Shown here one piece after another: positions 23,951 to 32,168 of a stretch of 34,503 bases of DNA (position 1 is its first letter; each line of letters starts with the position of its first letter). The translations under genes were made by a program, and so were the position numbers. The stretch covers positions 1 to 34,503 of the forward strand of contig NZ_MACI01000063.1 of NCBI RefSeq assembly GCF_001884105.1, read 5' to 3'. The stretch comes from Bacillus luti. GTDB taxonomy: Bacteria > Bacillota > Bacilli > Bacillales > Bacillaceae_G. A model generated the notes under the pieces. It had not been told where the DNA came from. It did not search any database and was given only the letters and a program-made list of their open reading frames with translations.

Positions 23951-25453
23951 TTATTTTACAAGTACATCTTCTCTTAATTCCCTCTTCAACACTTTCCCTA
24001 AAGCATTTTTCGGTAATTTTTCCATAAATACAACTTCTGGTATTTTATAACTTGCTAGTTTTTCTTTACAGTGCTGTATAATTTCTTCTTTCGCTAAAGA
24101 CGTTTGCGTGTCTTTTACAATGTACGCTGTCGGAATCTCTCCCCAAAATTCATCTGGAACTCCAACTACTGCAACTTCTAAAACACCATGTATTTCATGA
24201 ATAACATCTTCTACTTGATCTGGATATACATTGTCACCACCGCGTATGATAACGTCTTTATATCTTCCCATAATATGCAGAAATCCGTCGTCATCTATCA
24301 TGCCAGCATCGCCCATGTTAAACCAATTATCTTTTACTACCTTCTTTGTCGCCTTTTCATTATTCCAATACCCTTTAAACATGTATGGACTTCTTACATG
24401 AATCTCTCCAACTTCATTTGTTGTTAGTTCATCGCCTGTTTCTGGATGAACAATTTTCAAATCTACATGTTTAAGTGCTTTCCCTACAGAAGACATCTTT
24501 TCTTTTCCCATCATTGGATGCCATGATGTTACAACCCAACCTTCTGTACTACCATAGCCTTGCACCATATAGATTCCTTTTTCCATATATTTTTGAATAA
24601 GTGTTTCTGGCACTTTTGTTCCACCGCTTTGTGCTACTTTAAAAGTAGAAATGTTACGTTCTTTTTTATTTAATTCATCAAGCATATAGCTATAAACAGC
24701 TGGGAATGCAAGCATTGTAGTAATTTTCTCTTCTTCAATCTTATCCCAAATAAGAGTAGGTTTCGAATCAGCTAAGAAAATCATCGAAACGCCATGATAA
24801 ATACAATTTAAAACAGAAAGCACGCCACTCATATGAAATAATGGATGCACGGATAAAAAGCGTTCACCCGCTGGAATTTCTCTTTGTCCTGCAATTTCAT
24901 TAAAATAATGATGTAAGTTTTTATGCCCCATTACACATGCTTTTGCCTGTCCAGTCGTTCCCGAAGTAAATAAGTAAATCGCATCATCATCTTCATGAAC
25001 TTCTACATTCGGCTCTATACTTGGCTGTTCTTGTAATTTAAGTTCAAATAAATCAAAACCTTCTTCTGTCGTTTTAATTACATAAGGAATTTCTTTAACA
25101 GCATCAATCTTTAATAAAACTTCACTAAATTCTTCATCAATAACTAACACTTTTAATTTTGCTTCTTTAATTATCGTTTCTAATTCATAAGTAGTAAGCT
25201 GATGGTTTAGCGGAATAAATACAGCCCCGATTTTTAAACTTGCCATCATAACGCTTGGAAACGGATGATTATTTTTGCATAGTATTCCTATACGATCTCC
25301 TCTTTGTACACCGTTATGTAACAAATAGTGTGCAAGCTGGTTTACTCGTTCATTATACTGTTGAAACGAATACCTTTTCCCTCCGCCTACAAGCGCTTCC
25401 AAATTTGGTGATTGCATTGCTCTTTTTTGTAATAATTTTTGCATCGTTCTCAA
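23951..25453 (-). CDS. class I acyl-CoA synthetase (AMP-dependent ligase)
   Basis: A 500-residue adenylate-forming enzyme. Core motifs in order: TSGTTGQAKACVMGH (residues 163-177, P-loop; the usual Pro-Lys-Gly is Ala-Lys-Ala here), GYGSTEG (A5), FNMGDAG (A7), GRYKDVIIRGGDNVYPDQVE (A8 hinge) and the C-terminal PKNALGKVLKRE with the catalytic lysine. It activates a carboxylic acid to acyl-AMP then acyl-CoA; resemblance is to medium/long-chain fatty acid CoA ligases. The TTG start at 25451-25453 has GGGGAG six bases upstream, whereas the next ATG (25444) is too far. Monocistronic. Confidence 0.88.
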   Translation of the reverse strand: MRTMQKLLQKRAMQSPNLEALVGGGKRYSFQQYNERVNQLAHYLLHNGVQRGDRIGILCKNNHPFPSVMMASLKIGAVFIPLNHQLTTYELETIIKEAKLKVLVIDEEFSEVLLKIDAVKEIPYVIKTTEEGFDLFELKLQEQPSIEPNVEVHEDDDAIYLFTSGTTGQAKACVMGHKNLHHYFNEIAGQREIPAGERFLSVHPLFHMSGVLSVLNCIYHGVSMIFLADSKPTLIWDKIEEEKITTMLAFPAVYSYMLDELNKKERNISTFKVAQSGGTKVPETLIQKYMEKGIYMVQGYGSTEGWVVTSWHPMMGKEKMSSVGKALKHVDLKIVHPETGDELTTNEVGEIHVRSPYMFKGYWNNEKATKKVVKDNWFNMGDAGMIDDDGFLHIMGRYKDVIIRGGDNVYPDQVEDVIHEIHGVLEVAVVGVPDEFWGEIPTAYIVKDTQTSLAKEEIIQHCKEKLASYKIPEVVFMEKLPKNALGKVLKRELREDVLVK

Positions 25454-25546
25454 GTAAAACTCCCCTTTATATATGTTAGGTTTTTTATTTTATCAGATTA
25501 AATATTAATTTACTAAAGATTACACTTAGTGAATATAAAACGAATA

Positions 25547-25583
25547 AAAAAAGCCATTTACTTCACAAGTAAATGGCTTTTTC
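25547..25583. terminator. terminator of the quinone reductase gene
   Basis: AAAAAGCCATTTACTT and its perfect complement around a 3-nt loop with a T run on either strand, abutting the stop codon at 25587. Confidence 0.85.
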
Positions 25584-25586
25584 TCC

Positions 25587-26123
25587 TTATATATTAGAAT
25601 ATTTCTTGTTCATTACATATTGCACATACTCAGGTGCACTTTTATCAATCTCTTCATCACTTAATTTATATTCGGCACCGTATAAATAAAATGAAGGTAT
25701 AAATTTCATATCTGTATATAAGCACGTAGCTTGAAATGGTTTCGTTAATTCATCCATTGTGATTCCGCTATTTTCATAGTCTTTTTCTAGTCCACCTATC
25801 GAAATAGCTACACCAAATTCTTTCCCCTTCACTTTATCCCCTTTTGATCCATACGCAAATCCATACGTTAATACATCGTCAAACCATTTTTTTAATAATG
25901 GTGGTGAGCTATACCAGTAAAGTGGAAATTGAAATATATATCTGTCATGTTCTACTAACAGCTTTTGCTCTTCTTCAATATTAAATTCCCAATTTGGTGC
26001 CGCTTTATATAATTCATGCACCGTAATTTCATCCGAATATTTCTCAAGTTCTTCTATCCATCTTTTATTAATTTTTGATTTTTCAATTTCAGGGTGTGCT
26101 ACAATTACAAGTGTTCTCATCAT
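25587..26123 (-). CDS. flavodoxin-fold NAD(P)H quinone oxidoreductase (KefF/YwrO type)
   Basis: A 178-residue protein: RTLVIVAHPEIEKSKINKRW (N-terminal FMN loop), DRYIFQFPLYWYSSPPLLKKWFDDVLTYGFAYG (the diagnostic QFPLYWYS/W-D segment of the NQO1/KefF/MdaB group) and GVAISIGGLEKDY. It reduces quinones by two electrons with FMN or FAD, avoiding semiquinones. Start taken at 26123 (MMRTLV), seven bases after AAGGGG; an upstream extension has none. Divergent from a Cys-bearing HxlR gene with an AGTAC operator array between, closely paralleling YodB/AzoR-type quinone-response pairs. Confidence 0.87.
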   Translation of the reverse strand: MMRTLVIVAHPEIEKSKINKRWIEELEKYSDEITVHELYKAAPNWEFNIEEEQKLLVEHDRYIFQFPLYWYSSPPLLKKWFDDVLTYGFAYGSKGDKVKGKEFGVAISIGGLEKDYENSGITMDELTKPFQATCLYTDMKFIPSFYLYGAEYKLSDEEIDKSAPEYVQYVMNKKYSNI

Positions 26124-26167
26124 TTTCCATCCCCTTTGTAAATTATTCAATCCTTTACGTATTAGTA

Positions 26168-26232
26168 TGAATGCGTTACATATAATTGAAAAGTACGTAC
26201 TTTCAAGTGCTTTAGGAACCTTGAAGTACCTT
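26168..26232 (-). promoter_or_regulatory. HxlR-type promoter/operator between quinone reductase and hxlR
   Basis: A single unit: AAAAGTACGTACTTTCAAGT (26189-26208), then GGAACC and TTGAAGTACC half-sites; on the minus strand the -10 candidate CATACT lies at about 26172-26167, at the same distance as CATAAT elsewhere. The operator nearly touches the ribosome binding site of the divergent hxlR gene, so autoregulation is likely. Confidence 0.65.
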
Positions 26233-26244
26233 TGGAGGTGTTAT

Positions 26245-26568
26245 ATGAATCAAAATGATAACTGCCCAATTGCAACGACACTCGAAGTGATCGGTGGAAA
26301 ATGGAAAGTTCATATTTTATGTGTTTTGATGGATGGAAAAATGCGCACAAATGAAATCCGACGGGAAATCCCAAACATTACACAAAAAGTTCTTACACAA
26401 CAACTTAGACAACTTGAGGCTGATGGGATTATCCATCGTACTGTATATCAAGAAGTACCACCAAAGGTTGAGTACACAATAAGCGAATACGGGAAATCTT
26501 TAATGCAAATTATGAATGAACTATTTGAGTGGGGAAAAGATCATCAAATAAAAAGATTACATGACTAA
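26245..26568 (+). CDS. HxlR/DUF24-family redox-type regulator (paralogue 4)
   Basis: A 107-residue HxlR protein. Unlike the three paralogues at 12.7-16.0 kb it has the sensor cysteine in the standard place: Cys7 in NCPIATTLEVIGGKWKVHIL, as in YodB, CatR and HypR that sense quinones, hypochlorite or diamide. Also PNITQKVLTQQLRQLEADGI and VPPKVEYTISEYG. The ATG at 26245 follows TGGAGGTG; the longer frame upstream runs through the operator and is not used. Divergent quinone reductase is its likely target. Confidence 0.88.
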   Translation: MNQNDNCPIATTLEVIGGKWKVHILCVLMDGKMRTNEIRREIPNITQKVLTQQLRQLEADGIIHRTVYQEVPPKVEYTISEYGKSLMQIMNELFEWGKDHQIKRLHD

Positions 26569-26666
26569 AACAACACGATAAACTTTGTTAAATCTTTTAT
26601 GTCAAAAATCCTCCTAAAACTTTATAATAGAGTACCGTCACATGTCATTGACCTAAGATTGTAAAG

Positions 26667-26688
26667 TCCCCCAAATGGAATTGGGGGA
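26667..26688. other. short G/C-rich hairpin
   Basis: TCCCCCAA/TTGGGGGA 8-bp stem with a 6-nt loop in the 254-bp gap between hxlR paralogue 4 and the arsR terminator. It resembles the C-rich hairpins of the bcr1-like repeats but the remaining element is absent; it lacks a T tail. Confidence 0.4.
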
Positions 26689-26746
26689 AGTTAATCAACA
26701 TGAGGCGTACCAACGATCGATCAAGATATAAAAAAGATACTCCTTA

Positions 26747-26802
26747 AAAATAAAAAACGCTATTCTCTCTGTAAAAACATAGAAAAGAATAGCGTTTTTT
26801 AT
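26747..26802 (-). terminator. terminator of the ArsR gene
   Basis: AAAATAAAAAACGCTATTCT and its complement form a 20-bp stem around a loop of about 16 nt; 20 bp past the stop at 26823. Confidence 0.8.
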
Positions 26803-26822
26803 TTTGAAATAGAAGTCTGTAT

Positions 26823-27098
26823 TTAAACTAAACATGCTAATATTGATTTTGTGCGATTGTCAGTTACCTCATAATAAATTTCTAATCCTTTCCGAGTACC
26901 TGTAACCATTCTAGCAGCTTTTAGTTTAGATAAATGTTGACTAATTGTACTTTGAGGCATTTGTAAATCCCCATACATTGTTGTTACATTAGTAGGACCT
27001 TTTGCAAGCATTATTTTTACTAAGGATAAACGAACAGGATGCGCCAATACCTTTAGTACTTCAGAGATTTCTTCAAACATTTCTTTTTGTTCTTTCAT
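26823..27098 (-). CDS. ArsR/SmtB-family winged-helix regulator
   Basis: A 91-residue regulator: EVLKVLAHPVRLSLVKIMLA (helices 1-2), DLQMPQSTISQHLSKLKAARMV (recognition helix-turn-helix) and a beta wing GTRKGLEIYYEVTD. No ELCVCDL-type Cys pair and no C-terminal His cluster are present, so a non-metal signal or thiol sensing through the Cys near the C-terminus is possible. It is slightly short for the family, ending soon after helix 5. RBS AAGGGG. No target gene is adjacent in the same operon. Confidence 0.82.
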   Translation of the reverse strand: MKEQKEMFEEISEVLKVLAHPVRLSLVKIMLAKGPTNVTTMYGDLQMPQSTISQHLSKLKAARMVTGTRKGLEIYYEVTDNRTKSILACLV

Positions 27099-27300
27099 CT
27101 TATTTTTCCCCTTTTATATACATATTTATGTTATCCATATATATAATTCGAAGGTATATACGATTTTATGTCCGTCATTTTTAAAAAATATGAAAAAACT
27201 TTTTTCCGAAACTAAAGGAGTATCTTAACATAATGCCTTACTTTCAGTACCCTTATAGATACAGACGTATCTACTCTACACTCAGCTAACTACAATCAAT

Positions 27301-27329
27301 AAAAAGAGAGCAGATAACCTGCTCTCTTA
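27301..27329 (-). terminator. terminator overlapping the stop of the GH18-CE4-GT2 gene
   Basis: AAGAGAGCAG/CTGCTCTCTT 10-bp stem, loop of 5-6 nt and TTTTTATTG on the minus strand; its upstream arm contains the stop codon. Confidence 0.8.
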
Positions 27330-30300
27330 AGATGCCTCCTTATGCTCCGTGGAATGTTTAACACTTCCCATTCTCTTTAGCTTATTCCAGCCTACCGCTA
27401 CTCCTCGGATCGATGAGAATATAGATTTAATGACAACATAAGTCATAAATTGGCGATAAATAAAGCGTTGTAAAATTAACCATGCTAATGGTTTCGGATT
27501 CTCATTTTCTAATTTAAATGCAAACAGAGAAGCGAGAAGATCCATTAAAAAGAATACAAAATAAAATCCTAAAACTTTTAGCGGATCACTACTAAATAGC
27601 CCCATAATCATTAATATATCTGCAAAAGGAGCAATGAATTGGAGAACATATTGGAATAACCACATATTTGGCAATGCGATAAATCCTAATGTTTTATGCT
27701 TTGAATTACATAATGCTTTTCGATGTTTCCAAAGACATTGAAGTGTACCATATGACCAACGATATCGCTGTTTAATGAGACTTTTCACATCTTCAGGTGA
27801 CTCCGTAAAAGCATAAGCCTTTTCTTCATATACAATTCTATGTCCTTGACGTAAAAATGTAATAGTAAGATCCGTATCTTCTGCTAATGTATCTTCGCTT
27901 AAATATCCAGATTCAATTACATTCTTTTTACGCCATGCCCCAATAGCTCCTGGAACGACCGTAATACAATTTAACTCATCAAAAGCTCTACGTTCTAAAT
28001 TAAATCCTGTAATATATTCAACATGTTGCCAAGTAGTTAACAAGTTTCGTCTATTCCCAACTTTGACATTACCTGAAACTGCTGCTACATTCTGATCTTC
28101 AAAGTGTCTAACCATTAGAGAAATAGCGTCTTGCGCAATGATAGTATCCGCATCTAAAGTGACAATGACCTCTCCGCGCGATTGTTGAAATCCTAGGTTC
28201 ATCGCCGATGATTTCCCTCCATTTTCTTTCTGAATGAAACGAACTTTAGGGTGCTTATAAAATGTTTCTTGCATTACTTGTGACGTACCATCTGTCGATC
28301 CGTCATCCACAACAATAACTTCAAATTCTCTATAATTACTATCCAAAATTGAGTGAATCGTCTTAGCTATCACCTTTTCTTCATTATATGCTGCTATGAC
28401 AACACTAACAAAAGGTTGATAGGACGAATTAATATATCGAGATAACGTTTTTCTTTTCTGCTTCCATGCAAAATAAATTAAGAATAAGAATCGAAAAATC
28501 CCTAATCCAATAGCAATATAAAAAATAGTTGTTAATATATGCTTAAAGTATCCCGCTCCTGAAAAGACAGCTTTATTGTAAAGTAAATATTGCTCCCCCT
28601 CAGAAGAAACAGGGGGCATAATTTCATCCCGTTCTTTATTCATTAAATCTGAAATTGTTACAAAACTATATCCATTCTTTATTAGGTCTTTAATAATGAT
28701 TGGCAGTGCCTCTACTGTATGGGTACGATTCCCTCCCGCATCATGGAGAAGAATAATATTTCCCTCTCCCTTATAAACGGGATTAAGAGCACGCTTTACT
28801 AATTCATTTGTTGATGGTGTTGCCCAGTCCTCAGGATCAACTTTTTCTGCTACCATTGTATAGTTCATATTTTGCGCCCGTAAAATAGGCAATATTTCAT
28901 TTGATGAATCAGGGTTAGCATCTGCTTCATATGGCGGTCTAAATAAAACTGTAGAATGTCCAGTTATTTCTTGAATTAAACGTTGCGTCGTATTAAGTTC
29001 TACTTTTGTTCGTAGTAAAGACGTATCCGCGACGTTAGGGTGCTTGAAAGTATGGTTGCCAATTTCATGCCCTTCATCGTATATTCTTTTTACAATACTA
29101 GTATTTAGTTGCGCGTTTTCACCAAGTACAAAAAAAGCAGCTTTTATTTTATTCTCTTTTAATATATCTAAAATTTCTGGCGTATATTTCGGGTCTGGTC
29201 CATCATCAAATGTTAATACTACTTGTTTCCCATTTGGTTTTCCATATCGTTGCACTTCATATGCAGATGGTAAGGATTGATATACTTCATCTGTAATATA
29301 ACCCTCTTTACCTACTTTAAAATCTCTCAATCCATTTTTTCTTTCATTCTCAATCTGTAAAATTTCACCTTGTCCAGAATAATTTACTTCATCTAAACTA
29401 TTGATTTTATGTAATACATTAGGATTTTTTTGTACCTCAATAGGATTTTTTAAAACTTTCCATATTGTAGGATCTTCTGCTCCTAATCTCCATAGTGCAA
29501 ATCCCTTTGCATTGTTGTCCATTGCGATTTTCACTTGATTATAAAGAGTAACACCGTCTAAGAACCAAGCAGTATGTTCTTTCTCTCCTGTTTTATATCT
29601 AAAATAAGGATTTCCACTCATCTTATCCCATTGAATTTTTATATTTGAATCATGAGCCATTGCCATAACTTCTGAGAAAGTTAAAGACTTCGCTGGTTCC
29701 TCACTACCCAATTGCCAATCATATCCATAGTTACCAAAAGCAACTATAAGTTTATTAGACGGAATATTCAGTTCTTTCAATGTATGTTGGAACCATTTAT
29801 TTGAAGCAATTGGTCCTGGTTCCCCGGCTCCATAGTGCTCATCGTACATCATTACAATCATTCGATCTATTATTTTTGCTAACGCACTATAATCAAAAGC
29901 CTTATCATTAGCTGGAACATCTTGTGTAACGAGTAAATCATGTTCATGAAATTCCGTAGTAAGTTCTTTCATAAAATTTGTTAAGTTTTCTCTATCACTT
30001 TCAGGTACGGCCTCAAAGTCAATATTAATACCTGAAAACTGATTCTTTTTAACTTGGCTTACTAAATCATTAATAAACTTTGTCTTTACATCGTTTGAAG
30101 AATTCAGTAACTTATGAATTAGCCCACTATCAGGACCAGAAGCTTCCTCAGTATAGTTAGTAAGCAAAGGCATAATCTTCACTTGTTTTTTTTCTGCCAA
30201 CTTTACTATCTCAGGTTTTATCTCACTTCTAATCGTTAAATCTGCTTTTAAATGATACCACTCTGGTACTAATGTAGTTAATGAATCGATATTTTCTTTT

Positions 30301-30686
30301 AAAGAAGCGGTACTATTTTCATCCCAGTTTACATAAAAACCATACACTTCTTTAGGTTGTTTACTATCCTTCGGCGACTTCACCAAATTTTTATTATCCT
30401 TCGTTTCGGTATTTGGTTTAAATTCTTCCTTCTTTAACTGCTGATCACTAAGTTTTTGATTAATTGGTACAAGTTTATTATCTTGTTTTACAGCGGTATT
30501 CATATTTGGAATTTCTGGTGTTGAAAAAATACTTTGAAAGAAAAAATAAAATACAAAACTTACACTAACTATTGAGATACATAGAAACCAAATAAAGGCT
30601 ATGTTTCTCCTTCCTTTCGGATCATAAAAAACAGGTTTTTCTTTATCTTTCTCTTGTTGAATGTTTTTCTCCATTATATTTTTCAC
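27327..30686 (-). CDS. trifunctional membrane protein: GH18-like hydrolase, CE4 deacetylase, GT2 synthase
   Basis: A 1119-residue protein with three enzyme domains. A cytosolic N-terminus and TM helix (about 29-51) precede an extracellular GH18-like domain (112-415; GINIDFE with Asp223/Glu225, MMYDEHY 279-285). Next comes a NodB polysaccharide deacetylase (488-680): TFDDGPD with Asp494/495, His545/His549, RPPYEA 583-588, DPEDW, LLHD with His648. TM helix 712-740 then leads to a cytosolic GT2 domain (758-980): VVDDGST, LDAD 844-847, EDTD 936-939, QRYRW 973-977, followed by C-terminal helices (about 1004-1090). All motifs are intact and topology is consistent, so it probably makes, deacetylates and trims a poly-N-acetylglucosamine-like polymer. 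Start is GTG 30686 (AAGGAG three bases away) or ATG 30674. Confidence 0.88.
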   Translation of the reverse strand: MKNIMEKNIQQEKDKEKPVFYDPKGRRNIAFIWFLCISIVSVSFVFYFFFQSIFSTPEIPNMNTAVKQDNKLVPINQKLSDQQLKKEEFKPNTETKDNKNLVKSPKDSKQPKEVYGFYVNWDENSTASLKENIDSLTTLVPEWYHLKADLTIRSEIKPEIVKLAEKKQVKIMPLLTNYTEEASGPDSGLIHKLLNSSNDVKTKFINDLVSQVKKNQFSGINIDFEAVPESDRENLTNFMKELTTEFHEHDLLVTQDVPANDKAFDYSALAKIIDRMIVMMYDEHYGAGEPGPIASNKWFQHTLKELNIPSNKLIVAFGNYGYDWQLGSEEPAKSLTFSEVMAMAHDSNIKIQWDKMSGNPYFRYKTGEKEHTAWFLDGVTLYNQVKIAMDNNAKGFALWRLGAEDPTIWKVLKNPIEVQKNPNVLHKINSLDEVNYSGQGEILQIENERKNGLRDFKVGKEGYITDEVYQSLPSAYEVQRYGKPNGKQVVLTFDDGPDPKYTPEILDILKENKIKAAFFVLGENAQLNTSIVKRIYDEGHEIGNHTFKHPNVADTSLLRTKVELNTTQRLIQEITGHSTVLFRPPYEADANPDSSNEILPILRAQNMNYTMVAEKVDPEDWATPSTNELVKRALNPVYKGEGNIILLHDAGGNRTHTVEALPIIIKDLIKNGYSFVTISDLMNKERDEIMPPVSSEGEQYLLYNKAVFSGAGYFKHILTTIFYIAIGLGIFRFLFLIYFAWKQKRKTLSRYINSSYQPFVSVVIAAYNEEKVIAKTIHSILDSNYREFEVIVVDDGSTDGTSQVMQETFYKHPKVRFIQKENGGKSSAMNLGFQQSRGEVIVTLDADTIIAQDAISLMVRHFEDQNVAAVSGNVKVGNRRNLLTTWQHVEYITGFNLERRAFDELNCITVVPGAIGAWRKKNVIESGYLSEDTLAEDTDLTITFLRQGHRIVYEEKAYAFTESPEDVKSLIKQRYRWSYGTLQCLWKHRKALCNSKHKTLGFIALPNMWLFQYVLQFIAPFADILMIMGLFSSDPLKVLGFYFVFFLMDLLASLFAFKLENENPKPLAWLILQRFIYRQFMTYVVIKSIFSSIRGVAVGWNKLKRMGSVKHSTEHKEAS

Positions 30687-30710
30687 ATACTCCTTCTTAA
30701 TAGAACTATA

Positions 30711-30840
30711 GAATAATAAAGTGCAACTTTAATCAGCCCTCACCAATTGGGCATTTACAAGCAGCCCAACTCCCACCTAACTTCTTTGCCCCAGCCAAAT
30801 TTTGAGATGGGAGTTTTACTGCCCACAATAGCGAGATAAA
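30711..30840 (+). repeat. bcr1-like interspersed repeat, copy 2 (diverged)
   Basis: Shares with copy 1 (22984-23141) the blocks AAAGTG-AACTTTAATCAG, CCCACCTAACTTCTTTGC, AATTTTGAG-TGGGAG and TTTTACTGCCC in the same order and spacing. The first hairpin is shortened (CCCTCACCAATTGGGC) and the outer stem is mutated, so this copy is decayed. It fills the gap between rsgI and the GH18-CE4-GT2 gene. Confidence 0.6.
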
Positions 30841-30878
30841 TCCTTTTAGCTTTGAAATGAATCTCTCACTTCCAGATT

Positions 30879-32168
30879 CTATTGATTCTTCTTTTCATTC
30901 CCTTGCTGGTGGCCCCTATTCTCTTGTTGAGACCCCCTACCATTGTTTCCTTGCTCGTTTCCATCATTTTCTTTCTGGGATCCTCTTCCATTGTTCCCTT
31001 GCTCATTTCCATTATTTCCTTGTTGAGGATCTCTTCCATTGTTCCCTTGCTCATTTCCATTATTCCCTTGTTGAGATCCTCTTCCATTGTTCCCTTGCTC
31101 ATTTCCGTTATTCCCTTGTTGGGATCCTCTTCCATTGTTCCCTTGCTCATTTCCATTATTTCCTTGTTGAGATCCTCTACCGTTGTTCCCTTGCTCATTT
31201 CCATTATTTCCTTGTTGAGATCCTCTTCCATTGTTCCCTTGCTCATTTCCATTATTTCCTTGTTGAGATTCTCTACTGTTATTCTCCTGCTGATTCCCTC
31301 TATTTTCTTGCTGAGATCCTCTTCCATTGTTTTCTTTTATTTGCTTCGATGGCTGTTCCTCTGTTTTCTTTTGTTCTTCATGCTCTGGATCCTCATATTT
31401 TTTTTCTTTTACAGGAGACAAATCTGATGATGCACCAGAAGATGGCTCCGGCTGCGATTGCACCTCTTCTTCCTTTTTCACCGGATTAGACGGCGTGGCA
31501 GATGGAGTAAGGGATTTGTTCTTCTCATTCTCTTGCTTTATATAGACACCTGTGCCAATTCCAGCTTTTCTAGCATTCTCTCGTACTTGCATCGTACTGC
31601 TTTGATATTCGAATGTAATATGTTTAAGCTCATATTCTTTCTTTAATTCCTGCATAGCCTTTTCCAACTGTGGTTCTAACGACTTGTCCTTTGCAACAGC
31701 TGTTAGCATAACTTGCTTATCATTCGTTAAATACTTATCCTCTTGACTTTGCTTTATAATAGTGCGGATCACATCTTGCAGATGCTTATTTTCCCACCGT
31801 TTCATTTCTTTTAAAATACGCCTTCCGTCATCATTACAAGCCCGCAAATCTATAACACGAAGATCCTTCGTTACACTCGCCTCTAAACTTGGATTTATAT
31901 CAACTGAAACGTAAGCGAACACCTTTTCTTCTGGTTGATTATAGAAAAATAACAGCGCACATAGAAAACAAGCAACAAGTAATGATGCCGGCTTTAAAAA
32001 ATAAGGGATTGAAAAACGCGATTCTCTTTGTTCTTGTTCTTCAAACGAGATCTCCTCTCCAATCATGCAAGAATCCCCTTTTCTTTTACACGTAATAAAC
32101 TCTCCACTTGGTGTTAAAACAACTACGCTATGCTTTTTTATATCCATCACAATTCCTTTATTCATCAT
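30879..32168 (-). CDS. rsgI: anti-sigma-I factor RsgI with repeat tail
   Basis: A 429-residue single-pass membrane protein. Residues 1-50 form the cytosolic anti-sigma domain (GIVMDIKKHSVVVLTPSGEF); TM helix about 56-77; then the conserved juxtamembrane extracellular domain FAYVSVDINPSLE, in which the Asn92-Pro93 bond corresponds to the autocleavage site reported for RsgI proteins. From about residue 225 to the end the chain is disordered: Pro/Glu/Lys-rich, then seven near-perfect 16-residue repeats (GSQQGNNGNEQGNNGR). In B. subtilis a disordered RsgI tail is needed to sense cell-wall defects and release SigI. ATG at 32168 overlaps the sigI end by 11 bp, with GAGGGG upstream. Confidence 0.9.
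   Translation of the reverse strand: MMNKGIVMDIKKHSVVVLTPSGEFITCKRKGDSCMIGEEISFEEQEQRESRFSIPYFLKPASLLVACFLCALLFFYNQPEEKVFAYVSVDINPSLEASVTKDLRVIDLRACNDDGRRILKEMKRWENKHLQDVIRTIIKQSQEDKYLTNDKQVMLTAVAKDKSLEPQLEKAMQELKKEYELKHITFEYQSSTMQVRENARKAGIGTGVYIKQENEKNKSLTPSATPSNPVKKEEEVQSQPEPSSGASSDLSPVKEKKYEDPEHEEQKKTEEQPSKQIKENNGRGSQQENRGNQQENNSRESQQGNNGNEQGNNGRGSQQGNNGNEQGNNGRGSQQGNNGNEQGNNGRGSQQGNNGNEQGNNGRGSQQGNNGNEQGNNGRDPQQGNNGNEQGNNGRGSQKENDGNEQGNNGRGSQQENRGHQQGNEKKNQ
30930..31290. repeat. 48-bp coding tandem repeat in rsgI
   Basis: Seven consecutive 48-bp units, seen as CCTTGCTCATTTCC recurring every 48 bp (about 30950 to 31237). The unit length is a multiple of three, keeping the frame. Base differences between units are mostly silent or conservative. 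Such arrays change copy number easily by slippage. Confidence 0.85.

Noticed and set aside
26162-26374. Minus-strand frame over the HxlR operator and the 5' end of hxlR paralogue 4
   Set aside because: Covers a regulatory region and an obvious regulator gene, has no family resemblance and no ribosome binding site.
30930-31290. 48-bp regular repeats considered as a CRISPR array
   Set aside because: There are no variable spacers; units are contiguous, coding and in frame with rsgI.
30857-31489. Long plus-strand frames (up to 210 codons) opposite the rsgI tail
   Set aside because: They exist only because the 48-bp in-frame repeat keeps all frames open; the products are repetitive, hydrophobic or Phe/Leu/His-rich and lack ribosome binding sites. 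rsgI on the minus strand explains the region.
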